From the NCBI GenBank assembly GCA_910575445.1, contig CAJTFW010000008.1, positions 128,194-192,193 on the forward strand: a stretch of 64,000 nt of DNA, in the 5' to 3' direction. Every line of letters starts with the position of its first letter. Within the stretch, counting starts at the first letter, position 1. A model generated the notes under the pieces. That model was not told the DNA's origin. It did no database searches and saw only the letters and a list, made by a program, of their open reading frames with translations. The position numbers and the translations under genes were made by a program. Shown piece after piece: positions 54,076 through 61,193 of the stretch. Source of the stretch: Lachnospiraceae bacterium (GTDB taxonomy: Bacteria > Bacillota > Clostridia > Lachnospirales > Lachnospiraceae).

Positions 54076-54158
54076 GGCACGGACCGGAATCGAACCGGTA
54101 TATTTGCTGAGAATATTGTTCTTGGAAACTATGATGTCCTCCATGGACTTCCCGTGCC
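54076..54158 (-). ncRNA. tRNA-like element
   Basis: The ends pair as a perfect 7-bp acceptor (GGCACGG/CCGTGCC), and the T arm is canonical (ACCGG-TTCGATT-CCGGT). Between them are a small stem (GTCC-atgga-GGAC) and ATATT-CTCAGCA-AATAT, a 5-bp stem with a 7-nt loop having T33 and a CAG-like triplet, directly abutting the T arm. There is no normal D loop or variable loop. It looks like a decayed or exotic tRNA, possibly Leu-related. Confidence 0.55.
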
Positions 54159-54176
54159 CCACCTCCGGCATCCAGA

Positions 54177-54356
54177 TTAAATGCTCTTTTTCCGCGGTCT
54201 TTCTCCCATTGGTTCTACATCCTTCTTAAAAAACATCTTCTTACCATTCCACATCGTTGCTTGGATTTTTCCTGCTTTTTCCAATCTCCATAATGTTGTG
54301 CGGCTAAGTCCGGTCATCTCCATAGCCTTATTCACTGGTACTAATGCTTCCATCAT
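54177..54356 (-). CDS. MerR-like HTH protein, candidate excisionase
   Basis: This 59-aa protein starts at ATG 54356 (AAGGAGTGAT upstream). It reads MMEALVPVNKAMEMTGLSRT, then TLWRLEKAGKIQATMWNGKK and a basic tail. This is the HTH_17/AlpA-Xis type wing-helix. It is the first strong early-operon gene on the minus strand. As an Xis it would pair with the integrase; as an AlpA-like factor it would activate early genes. Confidence 0.72.
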   Translation of the reverse strand: MMEALVPVNKAMEMTGLSRTTLWRLEKAGKIQATMWNGKKMFFKKDVEPMGERPRKKSI

Positions 54357-54522
54357 CTATGTATCACTCCTTTCTTAGTAACAGACTTTCGCCTATTTTA
54401 GTGTAACTACCAATGTGTTCTCGACAGTATACATACGTTTTATATTTCTTTCTAACAAGTCATTATTATCCCAATGTCATTTACTTAAGCCCTCCCTTCG
54501 TTAAGTTAAGGCTTTTCCCTCT

Positions 54523-54744
54523 CTAAAATTTCTGTTGCAATTCCTTATATACTCTCTGTCTGTCTGTGTTCATGAAATGTACCGTCATGTGGTTAATCTC
54601 CATGAACTCTGATTGCGTTAAAACTTCAAGCTGCCTTGCCATCTGTGCCTTTCCATAGGTCTGATACAGCAGCTCTGTGGAGAAGGAACGCTGTGCATAT
54701 AGGGCTTCACGCTTCAACTGCTCTAAAATTTGGTTTTCGTTCAT
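54523..54744 (-). CDS. 73-aa early protein, unrecognised
   Basis: This short helical charged protein starts MNENQILEQLKREALYAQRS. It contains YGKAQMARQLEVLTQSEFME. It lies 9 nt downstream of the 52-aa gene. No catalytic motif is seen. Confidence 0.6.
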   Translation of the reverse strand: MNENQILEQLKREALYAQRSFSTELLYQTYGKAQMARQLEVLTQSEFMEINHMTVHFMNTDRQRVYKELQQKF

Positions 54745-54753
54745 GGTGACCTC

Positions 54754-54912
54754 CTACTGCTGTAATTGAAGTGTCTGCATTGGTGGCTTTCGGGGTTGCT
54801 CTGCTACTTCTTGCGCCACCTTCACACTTTTAGCAATCAAAATAACAATATCTTTGTTCTTTTCGGAAAGCTCGCTGAAAATAGCTTGCATATCTGTATT
54901 TCTACTTGCCAT
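54754..54912 (-). CDS. 52-aa early protein, unrecognised
   Basis: From ATG 54912 (AAAGGAG about 8 nt upstream) the frame reads MASRNTDMQAIFSELSEKNK, then DIVILIAKSVKVAQEVAEQP. It is the first gene after the leftward promoter at 54959-54987. It is helical and acidic-basic mixed, with no family recognised. Confidence 0.6.
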   Translation of the reverse strand: MASRNTDMQAIFSELSEKNKDIVILIAKSVKVAQEVAEQPRKPPMQTLQLQQ

Positions 54913-54956
54913 TGATAAATTCTCCTTTCTATTTATCTGTTATTGATTTTATAAGT

Positions 54957-55036
54957 TGATAATATATCAATAATTGATTTTTGTCAACCCTATTTTGATA
55001 TTATTCTTGACTTTTTTATCATTTATTGATATTATT
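54957..55036. promoter_or_regulatory. divergent promoters with shared operators, first repressor switch
   Basis: Leftward: -35 TTGACA (54982-54987) and -10 TATTAT (54959-54964), 17 nt apart. Rightward: -35 TTGACT (55007-55012) and -10 TATTAT (55030-55035), 17 nt apart. TTGATATTATT occurs at 54995-55005 and 55026-55036, and a palindrome TTGATAATATATCAA at 54957-54971 covers the leftward -10. These are probable operators of the HTH repressor at 55054. Confidence 0.72.
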
Positions 55037-55053
55037 ACCTTGGAGGTGATGCT

Positions 55054-55419
55054 GTGAATACTCGTATTCGTGAATTAAGGAAGACGCTAAACCTAAATCA
55101 AAAAGACTTTGCTCAAAAAATAGGTTTAAAGCAAAATGCTATAAGTTATATGGAGAAAAGCGGAGCTACAGTCACAGAACAAAATATCAAAACCATCTGT
55201 TCTCAATTTAGTGTCAACGAAAACTGGCTGCGCACTGGTTCTGGTAAAATGTTTCTTGAAAACGAAAAAAAGCAAAGGGAATTTTTTGATATATTCGATG
55301 AGCTTTCTCCCGCACTTCAAGATTACTTAATTAAAACCGCTAAGGAATTGTTAGATACACAAGAAAAGCTATTAAACCCAAATCCCGAAAGACCTAACTC
55401 ACACAATTCTGAAAAATGA
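55054..55419 (+). CDS. XRE-family repressor
   Basis: This 121-aa protein has a GTG start with GGAGGTGAT upstream. HTH: RIRELRKTLNLNQKDFAQKI with GLKQNAISYMEKSG. A C-terminal part (VNENWLRTGSGKMFL, DIFDELSPALQDYLIKTAKE) is typical of small Clostridia phage repressors that lack a protease domain. It probably represses both promoters in 54957-55036. Confidence 0.85.
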   Translation: MNTRIRELRKTLNLNQKDFAQKIGLKQNAISYMEKSGATVTEQNIKTICSQFSVNENWLRTGSGKMFLENEKKQREFFDIFDELSPALQDYLIKTAKELLDTQEKLLNPNPERPNSHNSEK

Positions 55420-55449
55420 TGCAGGTACATCACCGTACCTGCATTTTTT
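55419..55449 (+). terminator. intrinsic terminator of the XRE repressor gene
   Basis: A 10-bp perfect stem, ATGCAGGTAC (55419-55428) and GTACCTGCAT (55435-55444), with a 6-nt loop is followed by TTTTTT. Confidence 0.88.
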
Positions 55450-55604
55450 CATAATATCCGCTTTTCAAGGCAAAATCCCCACTTTCCACGAAATAATCCC
55501 CCTACAGGCACCACGGAAAATAGTGATTTTAAGAAATATTTCTGTAAATGGATATTTCCGAATTTGAAAAATGCAAAATTCTGCCATAACAGATTTTCCT
55601 TAAC

Positions 55605-55769
55605 TTAACGGCTCACGAACCTAACTAAATGACATTGATTATTATCCTTGGCTTTATCCAAGAAATATCCTGCTGGATGCTCTGTAGAAAACTTCATGCT
55701 AAATATTGTCATTTCAACTCGCACCATTGTTGTTACATGCACCAGGTTTAAAATATCTACAAATTCCAT
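55605..55769 (-). CDS. 54-aa early protein, unrecognised
   Basis: From ATG 55769 (AGGAGGTGAG 6 nt upstream) the frame reads MEFVDILNLVHVTTMVRVEM, then TIFSMKFSTEHPAGYFLDKA. The very strong ribosome site supports translation. It follows the Cro-like gene in the leftward operon. Its function is unknown. The 55450-55604 stretch shows no gene. Confidence 0.55.
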   Translation of the reverse strand: MEFVDILNLVHVTTMVRVEMTIFSMKFSTEHPAGYFLDKAKDNNQCHLVRFVSR

Positions 55770-55815
55770 ACTCGTCTCACCTCCTTTCTCTTATATAAAT
55801 CGGTATCTTAAAAAG

Positions 55816-56016
55816 TTACTCCTTAGCAAAAAAAATTGCTAAAGGATTATCAATATGTAATTCATCAATCATTATCTGAATCTCATCACTCTCAAACACT
55901 CCATTTTTCATTTTCTCATAAAATGTTTTAGGAGTAATCCCAATTTTTGCAGCTATATCTGATTGAGAAAAACCATTCTTAACAATAATTCCTTTCAGCT
56001 CATTAGTTTTTATCAA
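55816..56016 (-). CDS. Cro-like HTH protein
   Basis: This 66-aa single-domain HTH includes ELKGIIVKNGFSQSDIAAKI and GITPKTFYEKMKNGVFESDE. It is divergent from the S24 repressor, the usual place of Cro. It would repress the lysogenic promoter during lytic growth. Confidence 0.82.
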   Translation of the reverse strand: MIKTNELKGIIVKNGFSQSDIAAKIGITPKTFYEKMKNGVFESDEIQIMIDELHIDNPLAIFFAKE

Positions 56017-56035
56017 ATTATACCACTCTCCTTTC

Positions 56036-56132
56036 GTAACTTTTAAAGTTACTATTATTTTATCACATTTTTGTAACTTGTCAAGATATTTTTTATTGAT
56101 TTTATAACATTTTTGTGCTATTATTAAGTTAC
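56036..56132. promoter_or_regulatory. divergent promoters with GTAACTT operators, second repressor switch
   Basis: Leftward: -35 TTGACA (56079-56084) and -10 TAAAAT (56057-56062), 16 nt apart. Rightward: -35 TTGATT (56096-56101) and -10 TATTAT (56119-56124), 17 nt apart. Operators: the palindrome GTAACTTTTAAAGTTAC (56036-56052) and half-sites GTAACTT (56073-56079) and AAGTTAC (56126-56132). Confidence 0.72.
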
Positions 56133-56153
56133 CAACACACAGGAGGAACTGAA

Positions 56154-56768
56154 ATGACCATTGGAGAACGTATTAAAAATATCAGAGATAAGTTAGGTAT
56201 GAGTCAAGTAGACTTTGCTGATAGAATAAACGTCTCAAAACAAACTCTTTATAAATACGAAAATAACATAATTACAAATATTCCTTCTGACAAAATTGAA
56301 TCTATAGCTTACATTGGAAATGTATCACCTGCATATATCATGGGTTGGGACCATGACCTCCCTAAAAAGAAAAAAGGCATTGTTATCCCCGTTCTTGGTC
56401 GTGTAGCTGCTGGTATTCCCATCGAAGCGATAGAAGAAATCATTGACACCGAAGAAATAACAGAAGAAATGGCTGCCACAGGTACTCATTTTGGATTAAA
56501 GATTCATGGAGACTCTATGGAGCCTCGTATCTGTGAAGGTGATGTTGTCATTGTACGCCAGCAAGACGACGCTGAATCAGGAGACATTGTTATTGCAACT
56601 GTCAACGGAGCAGATGCCACTTGTAAACGTCTCCGTAAATACAGAGACGGAATTGAGCTTATCTCAAATAATCCAGCCTATAAGCCTATGTTCTACTCCA
56701 ATGAGGAAATAGAACAGAAACCAGTACGTATTATTGGAAAGGTTGTGGAGCTACGAGGGAAGTTCTAA
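56154..56768 (+). CDS. LexA-like CI repressor with S24 peptidase domain
   Basis: The start is at ATG 56154 (AGGAGG 7 nt upstream). In this 204-aa protein the XRE HTH is at residues 5-60 (RIKNIRDKLGMSQVDFADRI, NVSKQTLYKYENN). A linker holds a cleavage-type Ala86-Gly87 (GRVAAGIP). S24 self-cleavage residues are Ser121 (HGDSMEP) and Lys158 (ATCKRL). RecA-triggered autocleavage would induce the prophage after DNA damage. An in-frame ATG at 56115 overlaps the promoter and is unlikely. Confidence 0.93.
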   Translation: MTIGERIKNIRDKLGMSQVDFADRINVSKQTLYKYENNIITNIPSDKIESIAYIGNVSPAYIMGWDHDLPKKKKGIVIPVLGRVAAGIPIEAIEEIIDTEEITEEMAATGTHFGLKIHGDSMEPRICEGDVVIVRQQDDAESGDIVIATVNGADATCKRLRKYRDGIELISNNPAYKPMFYSNEEIEQKPVRIIGKVVELRGKF

Positions 56769-56787
56769 AATACACAGGGAGACTTTC

Positions 56788-57609
56788 ATGAAATTTATCA
56801 AGAGTTTTTTTGCAATTATTTTTTTGATTCTAACATTTGTAGGTATTATACAGTATATTGAGACATCTCAAGCATCAAATATAACAGCAAGTATTTTTAC
56901 TGGATTTATCTCCATCCTATTAATTCGCTCATTATTCAAAAAAAGCCAAAAAAGTTATGCTGGAATCTTACGTAAAATATTTGGATGGTTCTTTTTAATT
57001 GAATCTGTTTTTTCGATTTTTATAGCGTTCACAGAATTAAAAGAACACATTATAATTGGGCTAATTACTTCCTTGTTTTTTGGTGGAATTGCCTTTCTTT
57101 TATTAAAGCCGAAAAAAACAAACTTATCGGTTTATGATACAACTAATTCTATCCAAGAACCAATAAAAGAAAAATATACTCTTGAAACACCAAAAGAAAC
57201 TTTAGATGAAATGCAAAAAGTCCAAGAAAACATTCATGCAAACGAATTGATTCAGATAATACAAGACAGTTATGCTTTATGTCAAAATACTACCAATTTA
57301 CAAACTTTTGAAAGTAGATTAGAGCTTGCAACAAGATACGCTTATACACTAAAACAAATGGAACAAGCAAAGCTATATAATGCTAATCCCACATCTGACT
57401 ATTTTTTAGATATACTCATTGGGAATCGAGACAATTTAGTTAACTCTTTTTTAAAAAAAGCTTTCTATGCGGAACTTTCTAAGGCAAAGAACGAATTAAA
57501 ATCTCAAAATGGAATCATAAAAAGAATGAATAAATTTTTTACAGAAATTGAAGACTCCATTTTAGATTTTGATGAAAATTTAATTTCTATATTAAAGCAA
57601 GAATTATGA
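56788..57609 (+). CDS. four-helix membrane protein with long cytoplasmic tail, prophage accessory
   Basis: The start is at ATG 56788 (GGGAGA about 8 nt upstream), 19 nt after the CI gene. The protein is 273 aa. Transmembrane segments lie near 5-22 (FFAIIFLILTFVGIIQYI), 34-48, 66-82 and 87-105. A 165-aa helical soluble tail follows (ETLDEMQKVQENIHANELIQ, SRLELATRYAYTLKQ). No family is recognised. Its place in the CI transcript suggests expression in the lysogen, e.g. superinfection exclusion (inference). Confidence 0.75.
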   Translation: MKFIKSFFAIIFLILTFVGIIQYIETSQASNITASIFTGFISILLIRSLFKKSQKSYAGILRKIFGWFFLIESVFSIFIAFTELKEHIIIGLITSLFFGGIAFLLLKPKKTNLSVYDTTNSIQEPIKEKYTLETPKETLDEMQKVQENIHANELIQIIQDSYALCQNTTNLQTFESRLELATRYAYTLKQMEQAKLYNANPTSDYFLDILIGNRDNLVNSFLKKAFYAELSKAKNELKSQNGIIKRMNKFFTEIEDSILDFDENLISILKQEL

Positions 57610-57755
57610 TAGTGATATGTTATAAATTTTACATGAAGCAATAGAGTGTTACAGAAGAAAGTACAGTCCTTATGTAAAATTAGGTAATTATATAATCATA
57701 TTTGAACCATACTTATCAGTAGTAAAAATGATTTGAAAGTACAAAGGAGCAAAGC

Positions 57756-58805
57756 ATGGATTTTATAGAAAAAATCACACAGTTTTATAAAAGAATAGAG
57801 CAAATCAAAGACAATATCTGCACTGAAGAAGCAACCAAGACATCTATTATCTTACCCTTCTTTCAGCTACTTGGATACGATGTCTTCAATCCTTTGGAAT
57901 TTGTGCCAGAGTATACTGCTGATTCGGGGACAAAGAAAGGAGAAAAAGTAGATTATGCTATTATCGTCAATGGAGAACCTCTTATATTAGTTGAAACAAA
58001 ATCCATCAATACAGAACTGCTGCCTAAGCACACAAGTCAGCTGTTTCGATATTTTACTGTCACAAAAGCCAAGTTTGGCATATTAACTAATGGCATTGTA
58101 TATCAGTTTTATTCTGACTTAGATGAGCCTAATAAAATGGATAGTAAGCCTTTTCTTATCTTTGACCTGTTTAATATAAAAAAAGACAAGATTGAAGAAC
58201 TAAAAAATTTCCAAAAAGAAAATCTCAATATAAAGAATATTTTGAACAACGCATCTGAGTTAAAATATCGAACCATGATTAAAGAAGTGATTGCGGAGCA
58301 AGTGCAAGAACCTTCTGACCAGATGATAAAGATACTGATAAAAAATATTTATCCTGGAAGTAAAACACAAGCTATTGTAGATAAGTTCCGCGATGTTACC
58401 AAACGTGCAATAAACGAATATATGAATGATATTATATCAGAGCGTTTAAATGCTTTGATTATACCAGACTCCGTACCTCAGTCAATTACACTGCCACCTG
58501 TTAAAAATGAGACCAGTTTGACTGATGAAGAAAATGAGACACTTGATTATATCAAAAATATCATAAACACAGACGAATATATTGTATATAAGAAAACTTC
58601 CAGGTATGCTTATATGCAAATAGGTGAATCTTCTCTTAAATGGATATGCCGCGTATATATGCAAAAATCTCGACGCCTATTTTCTTTACATAAGTTTCCC
58701 GATACAAATTATGAGTGCGAATATTATTTTGATGAAAATAGTCAACTAGACTCTATTAGAGAATTGATTATAGATACATTTAAAAAATGTTGTAATGTTT
58801 CTTAA
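57756..58805 (+). CDS. solo type I restriction HsdR N-terminal-type nuclease
   Basis: This 349-aa protein resembles HSDR_N. ICTEEATKTSIILPFFQLLG and YDVFNPLEFVPEYTADSGTK lead to KGEKVDYAIIVNGEPLILVE followed by TKS, i.e. Asp66...Glu80-x-Lys82, the PD-(D/E)XK core. SQLFRYFTVTKAKFGILTNG follows, and the second half is helical then beta-rich. There is no helicase, HsdM or HsdS. Stand-alone proteins of this type are found in prophage accessory sites; an anti-phage role is plausible but unproven. Confidence 0.82.
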   Translation: MDFIEKITQFYKRIEQIKDNICTEEATKTSIILPFFQLLGYDVFNPLEFVPEYTADSGTKKGEKVDYAIIVNGEPLILVETKSINTELLPKHTSQLFRYFTVTKAKFGILTNGIVYQFYSDLDEPNKMDSKPFLIFDLFNIKKDKIEELKNFQKENLNIKNILNNASELKYRTMIKEVIAEQVQEPSDQMIKILIKNIYPGSKTQAIVDKFRDVTKRAINEYMNDIISERLNALIIPDSVPQSITLPPVKNETSLTDEENETLDYIKNIINTDEYIVYKKTSRYAYMQIGESSLKWICRVYMQKSRRLFSLHKFPDTNYECEYYFDENSQLDSIRELIIDTFKKCCNVS

Positions 58806-58812
58806 AATATTA

Positions 58813-58908
58813 GAGTCCGATTTGTTTGACACCCTGATAGAACGTGAACGAAAACGGGCAGAAGCAGAAGCGCGTATAAGAAAATTAGAGCAAATACTAA
58901 CAAAATAA
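58813..58908 (+). pseudogene. C-terminal relic of an Rpn-family gene
   Basis: ESDLFDTLIERERKRAEAEA and RIRKLEQILTK followed by a stop matches the tail of the Rpn gene at 18064-18794. Post-stop DNA (ACCGGCTCCTGTGCCAAC) is also shared, and again with the DNA after the NYN gene (59811). This marks an old recombination joint. Confidence 0.7.
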
Positions 58909-59004
58909 AAACCGGCTCCTGTGCCAACGGGAACTAACTCACATAAGCTACATTCCATAGTTTTCTTTATTTTTTAACATTCTGTTAATTTTTATCTATA
59001 AGGG

Positions 59005-59033
59005 TTGACTTTTTCTGACTATGAGCATACTAT
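59005..59033 (+). promoter_or_regulatory. promoter of the leader RNA/NYN unit
   Basis: A -35 TTGACT (59005-59010) and a -10 TACTAT (59028-59033) are 17 nt apart, so transcription would start near 59040, about 100 nt before the NYN start. Confidence 0.65.
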
Positions 59034-59038
59034 AAGAG

Positions 59039-59125
59039 TGTAACATCACGTTACAATTTTAAAAGTATACCCTTGGCAGTAGTCCTCCCACTATAAGGGA
59101 AGTGACAACCCCAAGGGTGTTTTTG
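59039..59125 (+). ncRNA. structured leader RNA with terminator, upstream of the NYN gene
   Basis: TGTAAC-atcac-GTTACA (59039-59055) forms a first hairpin. ACCCTTGG (59069-59076) pairs with CCAAGGGT (59111-59118), enclosing a smaller TCCC-actataa-GGGA stem, and GTTTTTG follows. This is an intrinsic-terminator-like structure, so most transcripts may stop here as an RNA of about 85 nt. The NYN ribosome site (AAGGAG) lies 13 nt beyond the T-run. It is either an attenuator or an independent small RNA. Confidence 0.55.
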
Positions 59126-59142
59126 TTATAAGGAGAAAGCTA

Positions 59143-59808
59143 ATGATAAAAACTGCAATTATGGTAGATGGAGCTTTTTATAGAAAACGTGCTTACTATT
59201 TTTGGGGAGACGTTGCTCCAGAAGAACGTGCAAAAGAACTCAACTATTATTGTTGGCGACACATAAAAGAAGAAAAAGCTGGAGCAGAATTATACAGAAT
59301 ATTCTATTATGATTGTCCACCTTCTTCCAAAAATATATATCATCCACTAACAAAAAAAACCATATCTCTTGGAACAAGCGAACAATATAAATGGACAATA
59401 ACATTTTTTAAGGAACTTATGCACCAGCGAAAGTTTGCTTTACGTCTTGGACATTTGGCAGAAGAACAAGCATTTTTTAATTTAAAACCTGAGATAACAA
59501 GAAAATTGATAAACGAAAGTTTATTAATCAAAGACTTAAAAGAATCTGATTTTTTTCTTGATATAAAGCAAAAAGGCGTTGATATGCGAATTGGTGTTGA
59601 CATCGCTTCTGTCACTTTTAAAAAACAAGTTGACCGAATTATACTTATATCTGGAGACAGTGATTTTGTTCCTGCTGCCAAACAAGCACGCCGAGAAGGA
59701 GTTGATTTTATCCTCGACCCCATGCGTGCTCCAATCAAAGATGATTTATTTGAACATATCGATGGTATGAGAACCAAAGTACCTCATGCACCTATTATTA
59801 CAAAGTAA
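59143..59808 (+). CDS. NYN-domain (PIN-like) putative ribonuclease
   Basis: In this 221-aa protein TAIMVDGAFYRKRAYYF supplies Asp9. DIKQKGVDMRIGVDIASVTF supplies Asp147 and Asp153, and RIILISGDSDFVPAAKQARR supplies Asp172 and Asp174. This is the metal-binding acidic set of NYN/LabA (DUF88-like) nucleases. Such proteins cut RNA. Together with the leader RNA it lies in the lysogenically expressed accessory block. A weak terminator follows at 59813-59841. Confidence 0.85.
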   Translation: MIKTAIMVDGAFYRKRAYYFWGDVAPEERAKELNYYCWRHIKEEKAGAELYRIFYYDCPPSSKNIYHPLTKKTISLGTSEQYKWTITFFKELMHQRKFALRLGHLAEEQAFFNLKPEITRKLINESLLIKDLKESDFFLDIKQKGVDMRIGVDIASVTFKKQVDRIILISGDSDFVPAAKQARREGVDFILDPMRAPIKDDLFEHIDGMRTKVPHAPIITK

Positions 59809-59812
59809 AAAC

Positions 59813-59841
59813 CGGCTCCTGCGCCAACAGAAGCCGATTTT
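59813..59841 (+). terminator. terminator-like hairpin after the NYN gene
   Basis: CGGCT (59813-59817) and AGCCG (59832-59836) pair and ATTTTAT follows. The same start of sequence follows the Rpn relics at 18794 and 58908. Confidence 0.45.
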
Positions 59842-59903
59842 ATAGATACTGTACCAGATACCTCCAGAACAATACCCTCAGCAGGGTTATTATAACATGT
59901 TTT

Positions 59904-59975
59904 GTGGGCATCTGGCAACAGGTGTATTTTTTATACCCATTTTTCTAAAAACCTTAAAAGGAGGATGCCCACATG
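59904..59975 (+). promoter_or_regulatory. inverted repeat enclosing the integrase ribosome site
   Basis: GTGGGCATC (59904-59912) is perfectly complementary to GATGCCCAC (59964-59972), which abuts the ATG at 59973. The 51-nt loop contains the AAAGGAGG ribosome site. Folding would hold the start codon at the stem base and could hamper initiation, a likely control of integrase level. Confidence 0.5.
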
Positions 59976-61187
59976 AAAGGAAGTTTACAATTCAAAAATT
60001 CGACTGGCAAATATTACCCCGTTATCTATGACAAAGACACCAATAAACACAAATGGGGGAAAGGTCATAGAAGCCGCAGAGAGGCCGAAAGAGAGCTTAG
60101 AAGCCTGCTTCGCAAATACGATAGCCATTCCCTCTCATTTGGTCGGCAAGACACGTTTAAAGAGGTCTATAAGGAATTTGATGCGACAATTATTCCTGAA
60201 CGTTATCAGTCAGAGGGACAACAAAGAACCATTCGTGGCAATTTTAACAAACACATATTGCCTGTATTCGGTGAAATACGTGTAGACAGAATTCAGCAAA
60301 AAGATATTCAGCGCCTGATGCACAATATAAAAGTTGACAAAGTAGTCACAGAAAATGGATGTAAAAAGAACATCCAAGTTCCCGCTTCTCCTGCCACTAA
60401 GCATAAAATACTGCAGGGCCTAAATGCTTTCTTTACTACTTGTATCAAATGGGGATTGATTGCAAAAGAAGAAAATCCATGTGAAGGAATCGAGTTGCAA
60501 TCTGCCTCTATCCAGATTCCCGAAGTATGGAGTGAAGAAGAACTTGCCTTCTTTCTCTCCGCTGATATTGTACGCCAAAGTCCATACTATTTAGCACTTC
60601 TTATTATCGCCACTACTGGTCTTTCCCGCTCCGAAGCTTGTGGGCTTAGATGGAAGTTCTGGAATGAGACCTATTTTATCTTAGACCAAGCCGTAGATGC
60701 CTATGGAAACATTACAGATATGAAAACATCCTTTCGAAAACGCAGAGCTGAGCTGATGCCTTTTGTGATTGAGAAGCTAAAAGAACACAGAAAACGTCAG
60801 CAGTTAATCTCTCAGGCTATCGCAGATGCCTTGCCCTGGCCGGAATATGTACTTACGGATGATATGAATTATCCTTTGAAAGCAGATGCTATCTCCAAAA
60901 ATTTTAAAAAGCTGTGCCGGCGCCTGAATACAGCGGGAGCAAACTTACCTGATATCCCACTGAAAAATCTTCGGCATACCTTTGCATCATTGATGATTTA
61001 TGATGATGTAAATATCCGAATTGTGGCAGATGCCCTTGGGCATTCCCGCACCAGCACTACACAAAATTATTATCAGGGAATGGCGAAAAAATCTTTACAT
61101 AGAAATGAAGTCTTGAAGATTGGAGAAAAACTGTTCTCACAAAAAAATCGCAGCTCGTTAGAAAATCCGTTAGAAAGAGTAGAATAA
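59973..61187 (+). CDS. int: tyrosine-type site-specific integrase
   Basis: The protein is 404 aa. An N-terminal AP2-like arm-binding domain has GKGHRSRREAERELRSLLRK. The SAM-like core-binding domain is at about 60-165, and the catalytic domain carries Arg219 (TTGLSRSEACGLRW), Arg334/His335 (KNLRHTFASL; the usual first His of this box is Lys), His357 (LGHSRTS) and Tyr367 (TTQNYYQG). It recombines attP with the tRNA-Gly(GCC) gene. The gene end carries two candidate arm-type sites and lies 6 nt from attR. Confidence 0.95.
   Translation: MKGSLQFKNSTGKYYPVIYDKDTNKHKWGKGHRSRREAERELRSLLRKYDSHSLSFGRQDTFKEVYKEFDATIIPERYQSEGQQRTIRGNFNKHILPVFGEIRVDRIQQKDIQRLMHNIKVDKVVTENGCKKNIQVPASPATKHKILQGLNAFFTTCIKWGLIAKEENPCEGIELQSASIQIPEVWSEEELAFFLSADIVRQSPYYLALLIIATTGLSRSEACGLRWKFWNETYFILDQAVDAYGNITDMKTSFRKRRAELMPFVIEKLKEHRKRQQLISQAIADALPWPEYVLTDDMNYPLKADAISKNFKKLCRRLNTAGANLPDIPLKNLRHTFASLMIYDDVNIRIVADALGHSRTSTTQNYYQGMAKKSLHRNEVLKIGEKLFSQKNRSSLENPLERVE
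61156..61176 (+). repeat. candidate integrase arm-type sites, attR side
   Basis: CGTTAGAAA is at 61156-61164 and 61168-61176, with the same 12-bp spacing as the pair at 19032-19052. It lies within the last codons of int. Confidence 0.5.
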
Positions 61188-61193
61188 TCCATT

